A stretch of DNA of 52,994 bases, taken from a virus. Below, piece after piece: positions 1-6,093 of the stretch (positions within the stretch are counted from its first letter, which is position 1; each line of letters starts with the position of its first letter). The notes under the pieces are model-generated. The model did no database searches and had not been told where the DNA came from. It saw only the letters and a program-made list of their open reading frames with translations. The position numbers and the translations under genes are program-made. The DNA is taken from IMG/VR virus record IMGVR_UViG_3300025869_000018, positions 1 through 52,994 of that record; one strand, 5' to 3'.

Positions 1-330
1 GTAATAGGTAGTAGGGCTGTGATGGGTATGGTAGGAATGCCAGACGAACCTAAACAAAAAGTATCAACTGGCAGACCTGCTGGTTGGCATTTTATGAATG
101 AGTTCGTAGATAAAGATGGTAATGTATTTCACAAGGGTAAAGAACAACCTAAGTTGTTTGGAACTCTTAAACCTACTAAGGTTAAACCACCCAAGAAGAA
201 AGCGAAACGTAGGTCTAAACAAGAGATACTTATTGCTAGACAGGCTGAAAAGAAAGCAGCTCTTAAAAAAGCAGTTCAAAAGCAGAAAGATTTTTTAAAC
301 CATAAATTCGGAGATAATACTAATGTTTAA
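1..330 (+). CDS. Hypothetical basic protein, 5' end probably outside window
   Basis: The frame is open from the first base of the window, so the true start may lie upstream; the first start codons inside are GTG at 19 and ATG at 22. The C-terminal half is very lysine-rich with a run of PPKKKAKRR near residue 60, then an alanine/lysine helix, suggesting a nucleic-acid-binding or structural role, but no family is recognised. It ends in NHKFGDNTNV; nearly the same C-terminal motif (NHKFGD) recurs in the tiny frame at 477-542. Its stop overlaps the start of the next gene by 8 nt, so the two are probably translated together. Confidence 0.6.
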   Translation, partial: VIGSRAVMGMVGMPDEPKQKVSTGRPAGWHFMNEFVDKDGNVFHKGKEQPKLFGTLKPTKVKPPKKKAKRRSKQEILIARQAEKKAALKKAVQKQKDFLNHKFGDNTNV

Positions 331-487
331 TAAAGATAAAAAAAAACCTAAACGGTTTAAGGTTAGTCCAAAACTAAAAGGTGACACACGCTTAGAAAAT
401 GAACCTTATGAAGACTATAAAGAAAGACGTAAAGTTGAAAAGATATTAGTAAAGCAATATCTACAAGGTACGTTATATGAAAAGTAA
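323..487 (+). CDS. Small basic hypothetical protein (54 aa)
   Basis: ATG at 323 overlaps the stop of the preceding gene (ATGTTTAA), the usual tight packing in this genome. The product is 54 residues, starts MFNKDKKKPKRFKV and is rich in Lys, Arg and Glu, predicted helical in its second half. No motif or family is recognised. The continuous reading frame, the overlap with the gene before and the overlap with the frame at 477 support it as a real small gene, but function is unknown. Confidence 0.5.
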   Translation: MFNKDKKKPKRFKVSPKLKGDTRLENEPYEDYKERRKVEKILVKQYLQGTLYEK

Positions 488-542
488 TTTAACCAAACGT
501 AAAAATAGTTCTTATGTTTTAAACCATAAATTTGGAGATTAG
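477..542 (+). CDS. Tiny frame ending in the duplicated NHKFGD motif (21 aa)
   Basis: A 21-codon frame overlapping the end of the preceding gene by 11 nt. Its last residues (VLNHKFGD) repeat the C-terminus of the protein at 1-330, and the DNA at 517-539 matches 293-315 with one mismatch in 23 nt. It could be a real micro-gene, or the remnant tail of a duplicated and mostly deleted copy of the first gene. I favour the remnant, because everything between the two matching tails is unlike the first gene. Confidence 0.3.
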   Translation: MKSNLTKRKNSSYVLNHKFGD

Positions 543-849
543 ATGGCTAAGAAAAATCAACCATTAGATAGAGAGTATTTCAAAAGAAGAGCTAATCGCT
601 AATCCTAATGTTAAAAAAGGCCCACAACTAACAAAATGTTGTGGTCAGGATAAAGATTACGATAGTCTAAATGTTAGAAATAGTGAAGATTGGAAACTGA
701 TTGAAAACTATATCGAAGAACATCTCAGGGAGTATACCAAACACATAAGTGTTACTCCTGTTTCTTGCGAGAAGTGTGGTATTCTTTTAGAGTATTCTAC
801 TGATATTGATATAGATAAGACATTGGGTTATTATGAAAAAAGTAATTAA
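543..849 (+). pseudogene. Small zinc-ribbon-like protein, frame broken by a 7-nt tandem duplication
   Basis: ATG at 543 opens a 19-codon frame (MAKKNQPLDREYFKRRANR) that stops at 600-602. A long open frame with protein-like composition then runs to the stop at 847-849 in another phase, with no ATG, GTG or TTG start. At the junction the heptamer gctaatc occurs twice in tandem (591-597, 598-604). Deleting one copy joins the frames into a 99-residue protein reading KRRANPNVKKGP at the join. It carries a Cys-Cys pair (KCCG) and a CEKCG motif, a plausible zinc-binding pair. Function unknown. The last 17 nt overlap the deformylase start. The duplication may be a real mutation or a sequence error. 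Confidence 0.6.
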
Positions 850-1423
850 TTGTTTTAAAGAAGACAATCCACTAATTCAAAAAACTTTAAGGAGAGTAAC
901 AGTTGAAGAAGGAGAAACTATTGCAACAAAACTATTTCAGATACTTAACGAAAGAGGAGACGGGATTGGGTTGGCAGCTAATCAAGTGGGAATTGATGCG
1001 CAAGTGGCCGTGGTTAACGTTCGTGAGCCAATCGTTCTTATCAATCCTAAAATTGTTTCTCGTGAAACTGAGATACCTTTTTACGAGGGTTGTCTCTCTT
1101 ATCCTGGCAAAGGGGTAAATACTAAGAGGTATGAGACTGTAGAAGTTAAATCGGATACTGTTGAAGGTACAATGATATTTAGTGGTGTAGATACAGGTGA
1201 GTCTGGAAAAGGTAGTTGGGAACATAGTGAAGTTAAAGAAGATAGGCACGTAAGAACCTTAGAAGCAGTTTGTGTTCAACACGAAATAGACCACCTTAAT
1301 GGTATAAGGTGTTTGGATAGGGTGGTGGATACTACCATAAGAGTTGAAAAGAAGCCAGGCCGTAATGAACCATGTCCTTGTCAAAGTGGTAAAAAGTTTA
1401 AAAAATGTTGTATTAATAAATAA
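833..1423 (+). CDS. def: Peptide deformylase with C-terminal SEC-C zinc motif
   Basis: Removes the N-formyl group from nascent proteins, acting at the ribosome exit. All three catalytic motifs are present: GIGLAANQ (44-51), EGCLS with metal-binding Cys87, and HEIDH (150-154) with the two metal-binding His and the catalytic Glu. Residues 176-193 add a SEC-C motif (GRNEPCPC...KKFKKCC, with Cys181, 183, 192, 193), a small zinc-binding tail known from the SecA C-terminus. Phage deformylases are known in marine T4-like phages and are usually minimal; the SEC-C extension is the odd feature here. In SecA the equivalent tail contacts SecB and, reportedly, the ribosome, so it may help recruit the enzyme to ribosomes (inference). 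The start overlaps the end of the broken gene upstream. Confidence 0.95.
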   Translation: MKKVINCFKEDNPLIQKTLRRVTVEEGETIATKLFQILNERGDGIGLAANQVGIDAQVAVVNVREPIVLINPKIVSRETEIPFYEGCLSYPGKGVNTKRYETVEVKSDTVEGTMIFSGVDTGESGKGSWEHSEVKEDRHVRTLEAVCVQHEIDHLNGIRCLDRVVDTTIRVEKKPGRNEPCPCQSGKKFKKCCINK

Positions 1424-1441
1424 TAAATAGGAGTAATAGTA

Positions 1442-1618
1442 ATGTATAAAATAAAAGATAAAGTTGAGTTTAAAGCTAACTCATTAGATGTCGGTACAAT
1501 AGTAGGTTTACCTGATGAGGATACCCATATGTATGCTATAGAAACATTGTCTGGTAACGTAATTAGATGCACAGAACATTATTTTAAAGAAGTCACAGTA
1601 AGTAAGGAAGACAAATAG
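1442..1618 (+). CDS. Small hypothetical protein (58 aa)
   Basis: A GGAG ribosome binding site at about 1430 precedes the ATG, and the gene follows def by 18 nt. The 58 residues (MYKIKDKVEFKANSLDVGTI...) have the look of a small beta-barrel of KOW/SH3-like type: alternating hydrophobic strands with turns such as GTIVGLPDED and LSGNVIRC. A one-domain RNA- or protein-binding fold is possible, but no named family is recognised. It lies between def and a membrane coiled-coil protein and is probably co-transcribed with them. Confidence 0.6.
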   Translation: MYKIKDKVEFKANSLDVGTIVGLPDEDTHMYAIETLSGNVIRCTEHYFKEVTVSKEDK

Positions 1619-1628
1619 GAGAAATTTT

Positions 1629-2183
1629 ATGAAGAGCAAAACGTATTGGATAATGGCTGTATGGTCGATACTTTGGTTAGTAGGAATCGGAAGTCAGATA
1701 AAGTTCTCAATGAATCACGATGAACTTCGAAACGAATTAAATGCAAAAAATGATAAGCTTGAAAGTAGAATCAAAATATATGAGAAGTTAGCAGACCCTA
1801 AAAGTGTTCAACTTTATGTTAGTGAGCTAAATGGTATATTAGATAATATGACAAAACTAATCAGAGTTGTAGAGAGTGGAGAAGAAATAGATGCGTTCTT
1901 TGGTAAGATGGAAAATGATATTAAAACAGTCAAAGATATGGTAAATAACATATATCCTATAGTTGAAGAACTTGATAATAGTGTAGAGGCTTATATAGTT
2001 CGAAATAATTTTCGAATGGAAGCGACACAAGAAAATATTGACGAACTTATAGGTGATGCTGAAGACTCTGATTTGAGGCTCATAAAGAAGTTTGATATTA
2101 TTGAAAATGACTTGAGGGATATAAGGAACATATTAAATGAGATTGAAAACTCAAAAATAGGTTCTAAGATATTTAAGAAATAA
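1629..2183 (+). CDS. Membrane-anchored coiled-coil protein
   Basis: An N-terminal hydrophobic segment (about residues 7-24, YWIMAVWSILWLVGIGSQ) is followed by about 150 residues of charged, heptad-like helix rich in Glu, Lys, Asn and Ile. This predicts a single membrane anchor with a long coiled coil. The ribosome binding site is GGAG just before the ATG. Two further small membrane proteins follow directly, so this looks like a little envelope-directed cluster. Superinfection exclusion or a lysis role would fit such a layout, but nothing in the sequence decides it. Confidence 0.7.
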   Translation: MKSKTYWIMAVWSILWLVGIGSQIKFSMNHDELRNELNAKNDKLESRIKIYEKLADPKSVQLYVSELNGILDNMTKLIRVVESGEEIDAFFGKMENDIKTVKDMVNNIYPIVEELDNSVEAYIVRNNFRMEATQENIDELIGDAEDSDLRLIKKFDIIENDLRDIRNILNEIENSKIGSKIFKK

Positions 2184-2184
2184 T

Positions 2185-2358
2185 ATGAGAAAAGATTTTT
2201 TTAATATAAGAGATATAAAAGACTTTTTAAGATTACTAACTTTTTTTATTGTTTCACCTATTATTGGGATAGTTATGTTAGTAGGCATGGTAGGAACTTC
2301 AGTAGCTATGGTTTGTATGTATGTTAAGGATTTTATTATGGAGAGGTTTTATGAATAA
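2185..2358 (+). CDS. Small membrane protein (57 aa)
   Basis: Starts 1 nt after the preceding stop. It has a charged N-terminus (MRKDFFNIRDIKDF) and one long hydrophobic stretch from about residue 17 to 47 (LLTFFIVSPIIGIVMLVGMV...) with Pro and Gly, long enough for one or two membrane passes. It ends in a short charged tail. Size and hydrophobicity suit a holin-like or regulatory membrane peptide, but no motif allows a name. Its stop overlaps the next start by 8 nt. Confidence 0.6.
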   Translation: MRKDFFNIRDIKDFLRLLTFFIVSPIIGIVMLVGMVGTSVAMVCMYVKDFIMERFYE

Positions 2359-2683
2359 AATAAAATTGTATTGGAGTATAATATCACCGACACTAAAGAT
2401 AATGTCAATTGGTATCGTAGTATTTTTTGTTATAGGTGTGGCTCTTAGCATACCTCTATGTTTAGTTTGGAATTGGTTAATGCCAACCATATTTGATTTA
2501 CCAACCATAAATGTTTTAGAAGCATTTGGTTTATCTGTATTAGTTACATTACTATCTCCAAGAAAAGTAGATTTTGCTAAAAATAAAAGTGTAGAGAATA
2601 TACCAGATGTAAAATTAAATGATGAGCTAAACGATAAGTTAGAAAAAGTTTTAAAGGATATTACATCAGAATTTAAAGCTTAA
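2351..2683 (+). CDS. Membrane protein, two hydrophobic segments (110 aa)
   Basis: I chose the ATG at 2351 because GGAGAGG lies just before it, in preference to an upstream in-frame start at 2321 that would sit inside the previous gene. One hydrophobic helix spans about residues 16-40 and a second about 55-70, where the pattern NWLMPTIFDLPTINVLEAFGL appears. A similar PxLFxLPxIxxxxALGLLxL pattern is familiar from small bacterial membrane proteins of unknown role. The C-terminus is a charged helix, probably cytoplasmic. Function unknown. Confidence 0.7.
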   Translation: MNKIKLYWSIISPTLKIMSIGIVVFFVIGVALSIPLCLVWNWLMPTIFDLPTINVLEAFGLSVLVTLLSPRKVDFAKNKSVENIPDVKLNDELNDKLEKVLKDITSEFKA

Positions 2684-2715
2684 CCTATTTATATCAGTAA
2701 TAAGTGGAGATTTAA

Positions 2716-2865
2716 ATGTTAGATTTAGAATGGGTATTAAGCAGTTTAAGAGAAGCTAGAGACGAAGAGAATTGGGATTTAATAAAAGAAATAATAAGTT
2801 ATTTAGAAAGTCGTGATGACTTTAATGATGACGAAGGTTGGTCAGAACATTTAGAAAATATTTAA
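2716..2865 (+). CDS. Small acidic hypothetical protein (49 aa)
   Basis: A 49-codon frame with ribosome binding site GGAG 5-8 nt before the ATG. The product is acidic and helical (MLDLEWVLSSLREARDEENW...), with Trp residues that would pack a small helical hairpin. A short AT-rich motif resembling the late-promoter candidate lies at 2686-2694. It ends 4 nt before the tmRNA 5' end. No family recognised; small acidic phage proteins often bind host proteins, but this is only a possibility. Confidence 0.55.
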   Translation: MLDLEWVLSSLREARDEENWDLIKEIISYLESRDDFNDDEGWSEHLENI

Positions 2866-2869
2866 ATAT

Positions 2870-3285
2870 GGGGCTGTAATGGAACTCGACAGGTGTTATT
2901 TGAAAATAGAGTGCAGCAGAGATTGAGTATGTCTCGTAACAAAAGACTCACAAACCTAATTGACGAATCTAATTCGTTAGCCGGGTTGGACATTGATTGG
3001 CACTTAGCCAATGCTGAAATGGGATTTGACAACTTTGTCGCTCCTATTCAGAATGACCAACCAACTTACGCCTACACGGCTTAAGTTACTGAGTTGTCTA
3101 ACACTCGGTTATAAAATAAGTTAGACACCAACTCTTTTATATCAGAGTATAAAGAAATATCAGTTGGTAACTCTGAGTAAAGTTACAAGTAGTTTGTCAG
3201 TTACTTCTTATTGAAACTGAACTAAGCTGTAAATGACTCTTTGGAGAATACAGACTGGACGCGGGTTCGACTCCCGCCAGCTCCA
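2870..3285 (+). ncRNA. ssrA: Transfer-messenger RNA (tmRNA), one-piece
   Basis: tmRNA rescues stalled ribosomes and tags the unfinished protein. The 5' end GGGGCTG (2870-2876) pairs with CAGCTCC (3278-3284), including a G3-U wobble at the third pair and discriminator A3285, the alanine identity set. The T-arm is GCGGG/TTCGACT/CCCGC (3261-3277), and a D-arm-like GGAACTCGACAGG follows the 5' acceptor strand. The CCA end is not encoded (CAA follows). The tag frame most likely resumes at GCT 3040, preceded by GTC as in the E. coli arrangement, giving APIQNDQPTYAYTA and TAA at 3082-3084. The YAYTA end is like, but not the same as, the YALAA degradation tag. The hairpin-rich 3'-half fits the pseudoknot domain. 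Confidence 0.95.
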
Positions 3286-3303
3286 CAAATTTAAGGAAAT
3301 GGT

Positions 3304-3678
3304 ATGTCAGCAACAATAATGTTAGGAGCGGCTACAGCCGCAGTAACGGCTTGTACAACAGCCACAGCTGCTAATACAGCAGCTGGTTTAACTGCAGTTG
3401 GATACGGTCCTGCTATGTCAGTTACATTATCAACAACCTTTCCTATAATAACCACATCGATGGGTACTATCATTACTATACTAACACCAGCCTTTCCACT
3501 ACAGGTAAGCCCACCTACCGCTAAGGTAAGACCAGAAGATGCTCGTAAGGTACTTTCTGATTTAGCTATTATAGTAACTGATGTGAGTTCTGCTACTGTA
3601 CAATCTGTTGCGTCTGTTGGATTACCAAGTCCAACTTTTTGGTTTACCAAGTCCAACATTTCCAGCCGCAGTTACTAA
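3304..3678 (+). CDS. Ala/Thr-rich hypothetical protein, 3' end frameshifted
   Basis: Ribosome binding site AAGGA precedes the ATG. The first 105 residues are rich in Ala, Thr and Val, with hydrophobic stretches, then a more soluble part (RPEDARKVLSDLAIIV). From about residue 106 the reading turns unlikely (WFTKSNISSRSY, stop). Here GG(A/T)TTACCAAGTCCAAC is present twice, 22 nt apart (3619 and 3641). A +1 shift, or removal of one 22-nt copy, restores ...GLPSPTFPAAVTNVSS... to a stop at 3746-3748, giving about 140-147 residues. Function unknown; the composition could suit a structural or membrane-active protein. A 122-codon frame on the other strand overlaps it but lacks a ribosome binding site. 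Confidence 0.6.
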   Translation: MSATIMLGAATAAVTACTTATAANTAAGLTAVGYGPAMSVTLSTTFPIITTSMGTIITILTPAFPLQVSPPTAKVRPEDARKVLSDLAIIVTDVSSATVQSVASVGLPSPTFWFTKSNISSRSY

Positions 3679-3748
3679 CGTTAGTAGTAAACTATCAAAG
3701 TTAACTCTTTTTATCACACAAAAATTCGTAGTACCATTAACTTTTTAA
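3641..3748 (+). other. Displaced 3' coding segment of the gene at 3304
   Basis: In the phase starting at 3641 the DNA reads GLPSPTFPAAVTNVSSKL and continues to LTLFITQKFVVPLTF and TAA at 3746-3748, matching the composition of the upstream protein far better than the 12 residues of the uninterrupted frame. The run of five T at 3636-3640 and the 22-nt imperfect repeat are the likely cause of the frame change. Programmed +1 frameshifting is an alternative. Confidence 0.6.
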
Positions 3749-3765
3749 AAATAAATTAAAATAAA

Positions 3766-3797
3766 CCTTGACTCGTATATGTTTTTATTTGTATTAT
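3766..3797 (+). promoter_or_regulatory. Sigma70-like promoter, copy 1
   Basis: TTGACT (3768-3773) and TATTAT (3792-3797) with an 18-nt spacer, in front of the gene at 3824. The 12-nt block CCTTGACTCGTA is identical to that of the promoter at 4086, and both are preceded by A-rich DNA. Probably read by the host polymerase early in infection. Confidence 0.7.
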
Positions 3798-3823
3798 TAG
3801 GTGTAACAAATAAGGAATAAATA

Positions 3824-4069
3824 ATGAATATAAAACTAGAAATAAGTAAACTAAAAAGTCTTTCGGAATTGAATGAGTTATCATCATTCGTTAATGAATG
3901 TAAAACTCTGTTAGGTAAAGCAGCTCTGTCTGTTGGAGCTAATGTCTTCGTAGTTCAGAAAACTAAAAAGACTCCTGGTGTCATCACTAAGATGAATATC
4001 AAAAAGGCCATCGTTGAAATGAATGGTATGTCTTATAACGTTCCATTTTCAATGTTGGAATTAGCTTAA
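3824..4069 (+). CDS. Small KOW/SH3-like hypothetical protein (81 aa)
   Basis: The ribosome binding site AAGGA lies 9-13 nt upstream. Residues 1-33 form a charged helix; residues 36-81 read as a small beta-barrel (VGANVFVVQKTKKTPGVITKM..KKAIVEMNGMSYNVPFSMLELA), the pattern of KOW/SH3-like domains that bind RNA or ribosomal proteins. The gene has its own promoter (3766-3797), separated from the next gene by a second near-identical promoter, so it is expressed as a single unit, probably early. Its place beside the tmRNA makes a translation-linked role thinkable, but there is no direct evidence. Confidence 0.75.
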   Translation: MNIKLEISKLKSLSELNELSSFVNECKTLLGKAALSVGANVFVVQKTKKTPGVITKMNIKKAIVEMNGMSYNVPFSMLELA

Positions 4070-4085
4070 AATAAAATAAAAAAAA

Positions 4086-4116
4086 CCTTGACTCGTACCT
4101 TAATATTGTGTATATT
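4086..4116 (+). promoter_or_regulatory. Sigma70-like promoter, copy 2
   Basis: TTGACT (4088-4093) and TATATT (4111-4116) with a 17-nt spacer. It shares CCTTGACTCGTA with the promoter at 3766. Transcription would begin near 4123, so the ATG at 4122 is unlikely to be used and the ATG at 4143 is the better start for the next gene. The transcript could continue through tRNA-Gly. Confidence 0.75.
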
Positions 4117-4142
4117 AGGGTATGAGAAAAAGGGAAAAAATA

Positions 4143-4304
4143 ATGAAGAAAATAAAAAAAGTAAAAAAGAATATGATTGGTTATGGAGCTAAAAAAGCAG
4201 CTCTTGATGATATGAAAAAAGACAATACAATGTTTGATAACTTAGATGGATACTTTGGTAATCCAGATTCTGATTCGAAAATAATTGAGGATTTTCTAAA
4301 ATAA
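4143..4304 (+). CDS. Small lysine-rich hypothetical protein (53 aa)
   Basis: I place the start at ATG 4143, behind an AGGG ribosome binding site, because the promoter just upstream would start the message at about the alternative ATG (4122). The product begins with a dense run of lysines (MKKIKKVKKNMIGYGAKKAAL) and ends with an acidic half (DDMKKDNTMFDNLDGYF...), a charge-split layout common in small phage proteins that bind nucleic acid or host enzymes. No family recognised. It is followed by tRNA-Gly, 36 nt downstream. Confidence 0.6.
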   Translation: MKKIKKVKKNMIGYGAKKAALDDMKKDNTMFDNLDGYFGNPDSDSKIIEDFLK

Positions 4305-4340
4305 AATTGTATAACAGTATATACAGATATACTTATTATT

Positions 4341-4412
4341 GCGGAGGAAGTGTTATAGGAAACACACTTTCTTTCCAAGAAAGAGATATTGGTTCGACTC
4401 CAATCCTCCGCT
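4341..4412 (+). tRNA. tRNA-Gly (anticodon UCC)
   Basis: The cloverleaf is complete: acceptor GCGGAGG/CCTCCGC, D-stem GTGT/ACAC (4350-4353 with 4362-4365), anticodon stem CTTTC/GAAAG with loop TTTCCAA giving anticodon TCC (4374-4376), T-arm ATTGG-TTCGACT-CCAAT, and discriminator T4412 as usual for bacterial tRNA-Gly. CCA is not encoded (CAA follows, as after the tmRNA). It reads GGA, a codon well used in this AT-rich genome. It is the only tRNA I find in the window. Confidence 0.95.
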
Positions 4413-4470
4413 CAAAATTTTGGCCAGCGAGGCTATTTACTAATTGACTATTAAATAAAGAGAGTACCAT

Positions 4471-5664
4471 ATGGGTTTTAATGATTTCTTCGATGAAGAA
4501 AAATTTGACTTCGATGCTGAACGCAAGAAGTTTATAGGTAATTTAGACTACCTCAAGTCTATGTCTGTACAAGAACAAACATTATATAAAAAGTGGATGG
4601 AGTTTAATGCTGATGTCTACTCTATGACGCAGAAAGCATCAAAGTTTTCTAAGATAGAAAAGTCTATCTGGCTACCTAAAGATATTAACAATAAAGAACA
4701 AACTATCAAAGAGATAGAAGCCTTAGAACCTTACGTTGAGATGACCGAACAAGGTAATACAGAACAGAATGAGATGTGGACATTGGTTCGTAGGTTGATT
4801 CACACTATGGAGTTTACTGCTAATCCTGGCAGAAACGTAAAGTTCTATGTAAAGGATAAAGTTAGTGGTAAGATATTGGGTATCATATGTTTAGGTTCTG
4901 ATGTAACATCATTAGGAGCTAGAGATACTTTTATCGGTTGGAGTAAAGACAATAAATTTAAAGATGGTAAACTTAAACACACATCTATCGGTACAACTAT
5001 ATGTTGCGCTCAACCATTAGGTTTTAATTTCTTAGGTGGTAAGTTAGTAGCCGCTATGGTTACATCATCGGTAGTTAGGGATGCTTGGAAGAAGTTGTAT
5101 GGACAAACCTTAGTTGGTTTATCTACCACATCTCTTTATGGTATTCATTCTATGTATAACTCTATACCACTTTGGAAAACATTAGGTTCTTCATCAGGTA
5201 AGATAGCTCTTAAACCAGATGACGAAACTTATGATGTATGGCATCAATGGTTAAAAGAAAATCAATCAGAAGAGTATCTGAAACAGACTACGCAAAAAGA
5301 AGGTGTAGCGGGTCCTCCAACAGGCGTAAAACAAAAGGTTATCAATATGATATTCAGAGCAGTTGGAGTTAAAGCATCAACCTATATGCATGGATTTAAG
5401 AGAGGTATCTTTTATGCTGATATGTATGAGAATGGTAAGGAGTTCCTGAGGGGAGAGATAGAAGAAAAAGATTTAAAGATGAAACAAAAGTATATTGATG
5501 ATAGTGATTACATTATGAATTGGTGGAAACCTAAAGCTATCAAAAGGTATACTAAGTTATTTGATGAAGGTAAACTTAAACCAGAGAAGTTATTCTACGG
5601 CGACATCGTGGGAAAAACTTGGGAAGAAACAAAAAAGTTGTACTTGAGTGAAGTTGGAAGGTAG
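4471..5664 (+). CDS. DUF4338-like protein (DruA-related family)
   Basis: 397 residues. The core (about 125-255) has the family pattern: a beta strand GKILGIICLGSD, ARDTFIGWS, then TTICCAQPLGFNFLGGKLVAAM, RDAWKKLYG, LVGLSTTSLYG, SMYNSIPLWKTLG and SSGK. This matches my recollection of DUF4338, the domain of the Druantia protein DruA, also present as free-standing genes in T4-like phages. The arrangement recalls acyltransferases of the GNAT/Mom kind, so a role in nucleic-acid modification is possible but unproven. N- and C-terminal regions are helical and charged. It is followed with a 1-nt overlap by a small gene and then by an endonuclease and a glycosyltransferase, a context that suits DNA modification or its control. 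Confidence 0.65.
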   Translation: MGFNDFFDEEKFDFDAERKKFIGNLDYLKSMSVQEQTLYKKWMEFNADVYSMTQKASKFSKIEKSIWLPKDINNKEQTIKEIEALEPYVEMTEQGNTEQNEMWTLVRRLIHTMEFTANPGRNVKFYVKDKVSGKILGIICLGSDVTSLGARDTFIGWSKDNKFKDGKLKHTSIGTTICCAQPLGFNFLGGKLVAAMVTSSVVRDAWKKLYGQTLVGLSTTSLYGIHSMYNSIPLWKTLGSSSGKIALKPDDETYDVWHQWLKENQSEEYLKQTTQKEGVAGPPTGVKQKVINMIFRAVGVKASTYMHGFKRGIFYADMYENGKEFLRGEIEEKDLKMKQKYIDDSDYIMNWWKPKAIKRYTKLFDEGKLKPEKLFYGDIVGKTWEETKKLYLSEVGR

Positions 5665-6008
5665 TGAGTAAAAAAATAAATAAAAAATTGTATTTCGTAT
5701 ATTTGGCTGATATCTATTATAGATTGCTTTATGAAGTAATAGAACATAATATTAACCAAGTAAAATCTTTCTTCTTGAAGAAGATTAGAAATGGAGTTTT
5801 TAAAATGAAAAAAAACCTACACCCCTCAGTTGTCAGTACAGCAGATTGGATTGACAATTTAATTAAACAAGAACGTAAAACATCTCAAATTCTCAAATCA
5901 ATTCGTAAAAATGGATTGAAGAGAAATTTCTATACTGAAAATGAAAGAAACTTAGTAAGTAATGTTACTGAGTCAATCAAGTTTAGAATTGAGTTGTCTA
6001 AACAATAA
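5664..6008 (+). CDS. Hypothetical basic protein (114 aa, or 67 aa from an internal start)
   Basis: A GTG at 5664 overlaps the preceding stop (TAGTG), with GGAAGG upstream; this gives 114 residues with an aromatic helical N-terminus (KKLYFVYLADIYYRLLYEV). An internal ATG at 5805 has its own GGAG and would give a 67-residue soluble protein (MKKNLHPSVVSTADWIDNL...). The latter part looks more like a compact helical domain with Arg/Lys pairs, so both starts may be used. No family recognised. Two hairpins follow in the gap before the next gene. Confidence 0.6.
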   Translation: MSKKINKKLYFVYLADIYYRLLYEVIEHNINQVKSFFLKKIRNGVFKMKKNLHPSVVSTADWIDNLIKQERKTSQILKSIRKNGLKRNFYTENERNLVSNVTESIKFRIELSKQ

Positions 6009-6010
6009 TA

Positions 6011-6073
6011 CATGAAGTCAATGGACTTATGTATAAACCGTAACTGCTAGTTTATCTCTTTGGAGTAAATTAG
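6011..6073 (+). other. Two consecutive hairpins in the intergenic gap
   Basis: Hairpin 1: CAT(g)AAGTC/GACTTATG at 6011-6031 with loop AATG. Hairpin 2: CTAGTTTA(T)CTC/GAGTAAATTAG at 6047-6073 with loop TTTG and one bulged T. The core CTCTTTGGAG of hairpin 2 also occurs in the tmRNA 3' half (about 3237-3246). There is no T-run, so these are not typical terminators; RNA processing or stability is more likely. Confidence 0.45.
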
Positions 6074-6093
6074 TTTAACAATAGGAGTTGTAA

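Noticed and set aside
2893-3084. 63-codon open frame starting MLFENRVQQRLSM
   Set aside because: It lies inside the tmRNA; only its last 14 codons plus stop (3040-3084) are the tag sequence, and there is no ribosome binding site.
3291-3659. 122-codon frame on the minus strand opposite the Ala/Thr-rich gene
   Set aside because: No ribosome binding site, and an artefact of the low-complexity GCN/ACN codons on the plus strand, where a site and a restorable C-terminus are present.
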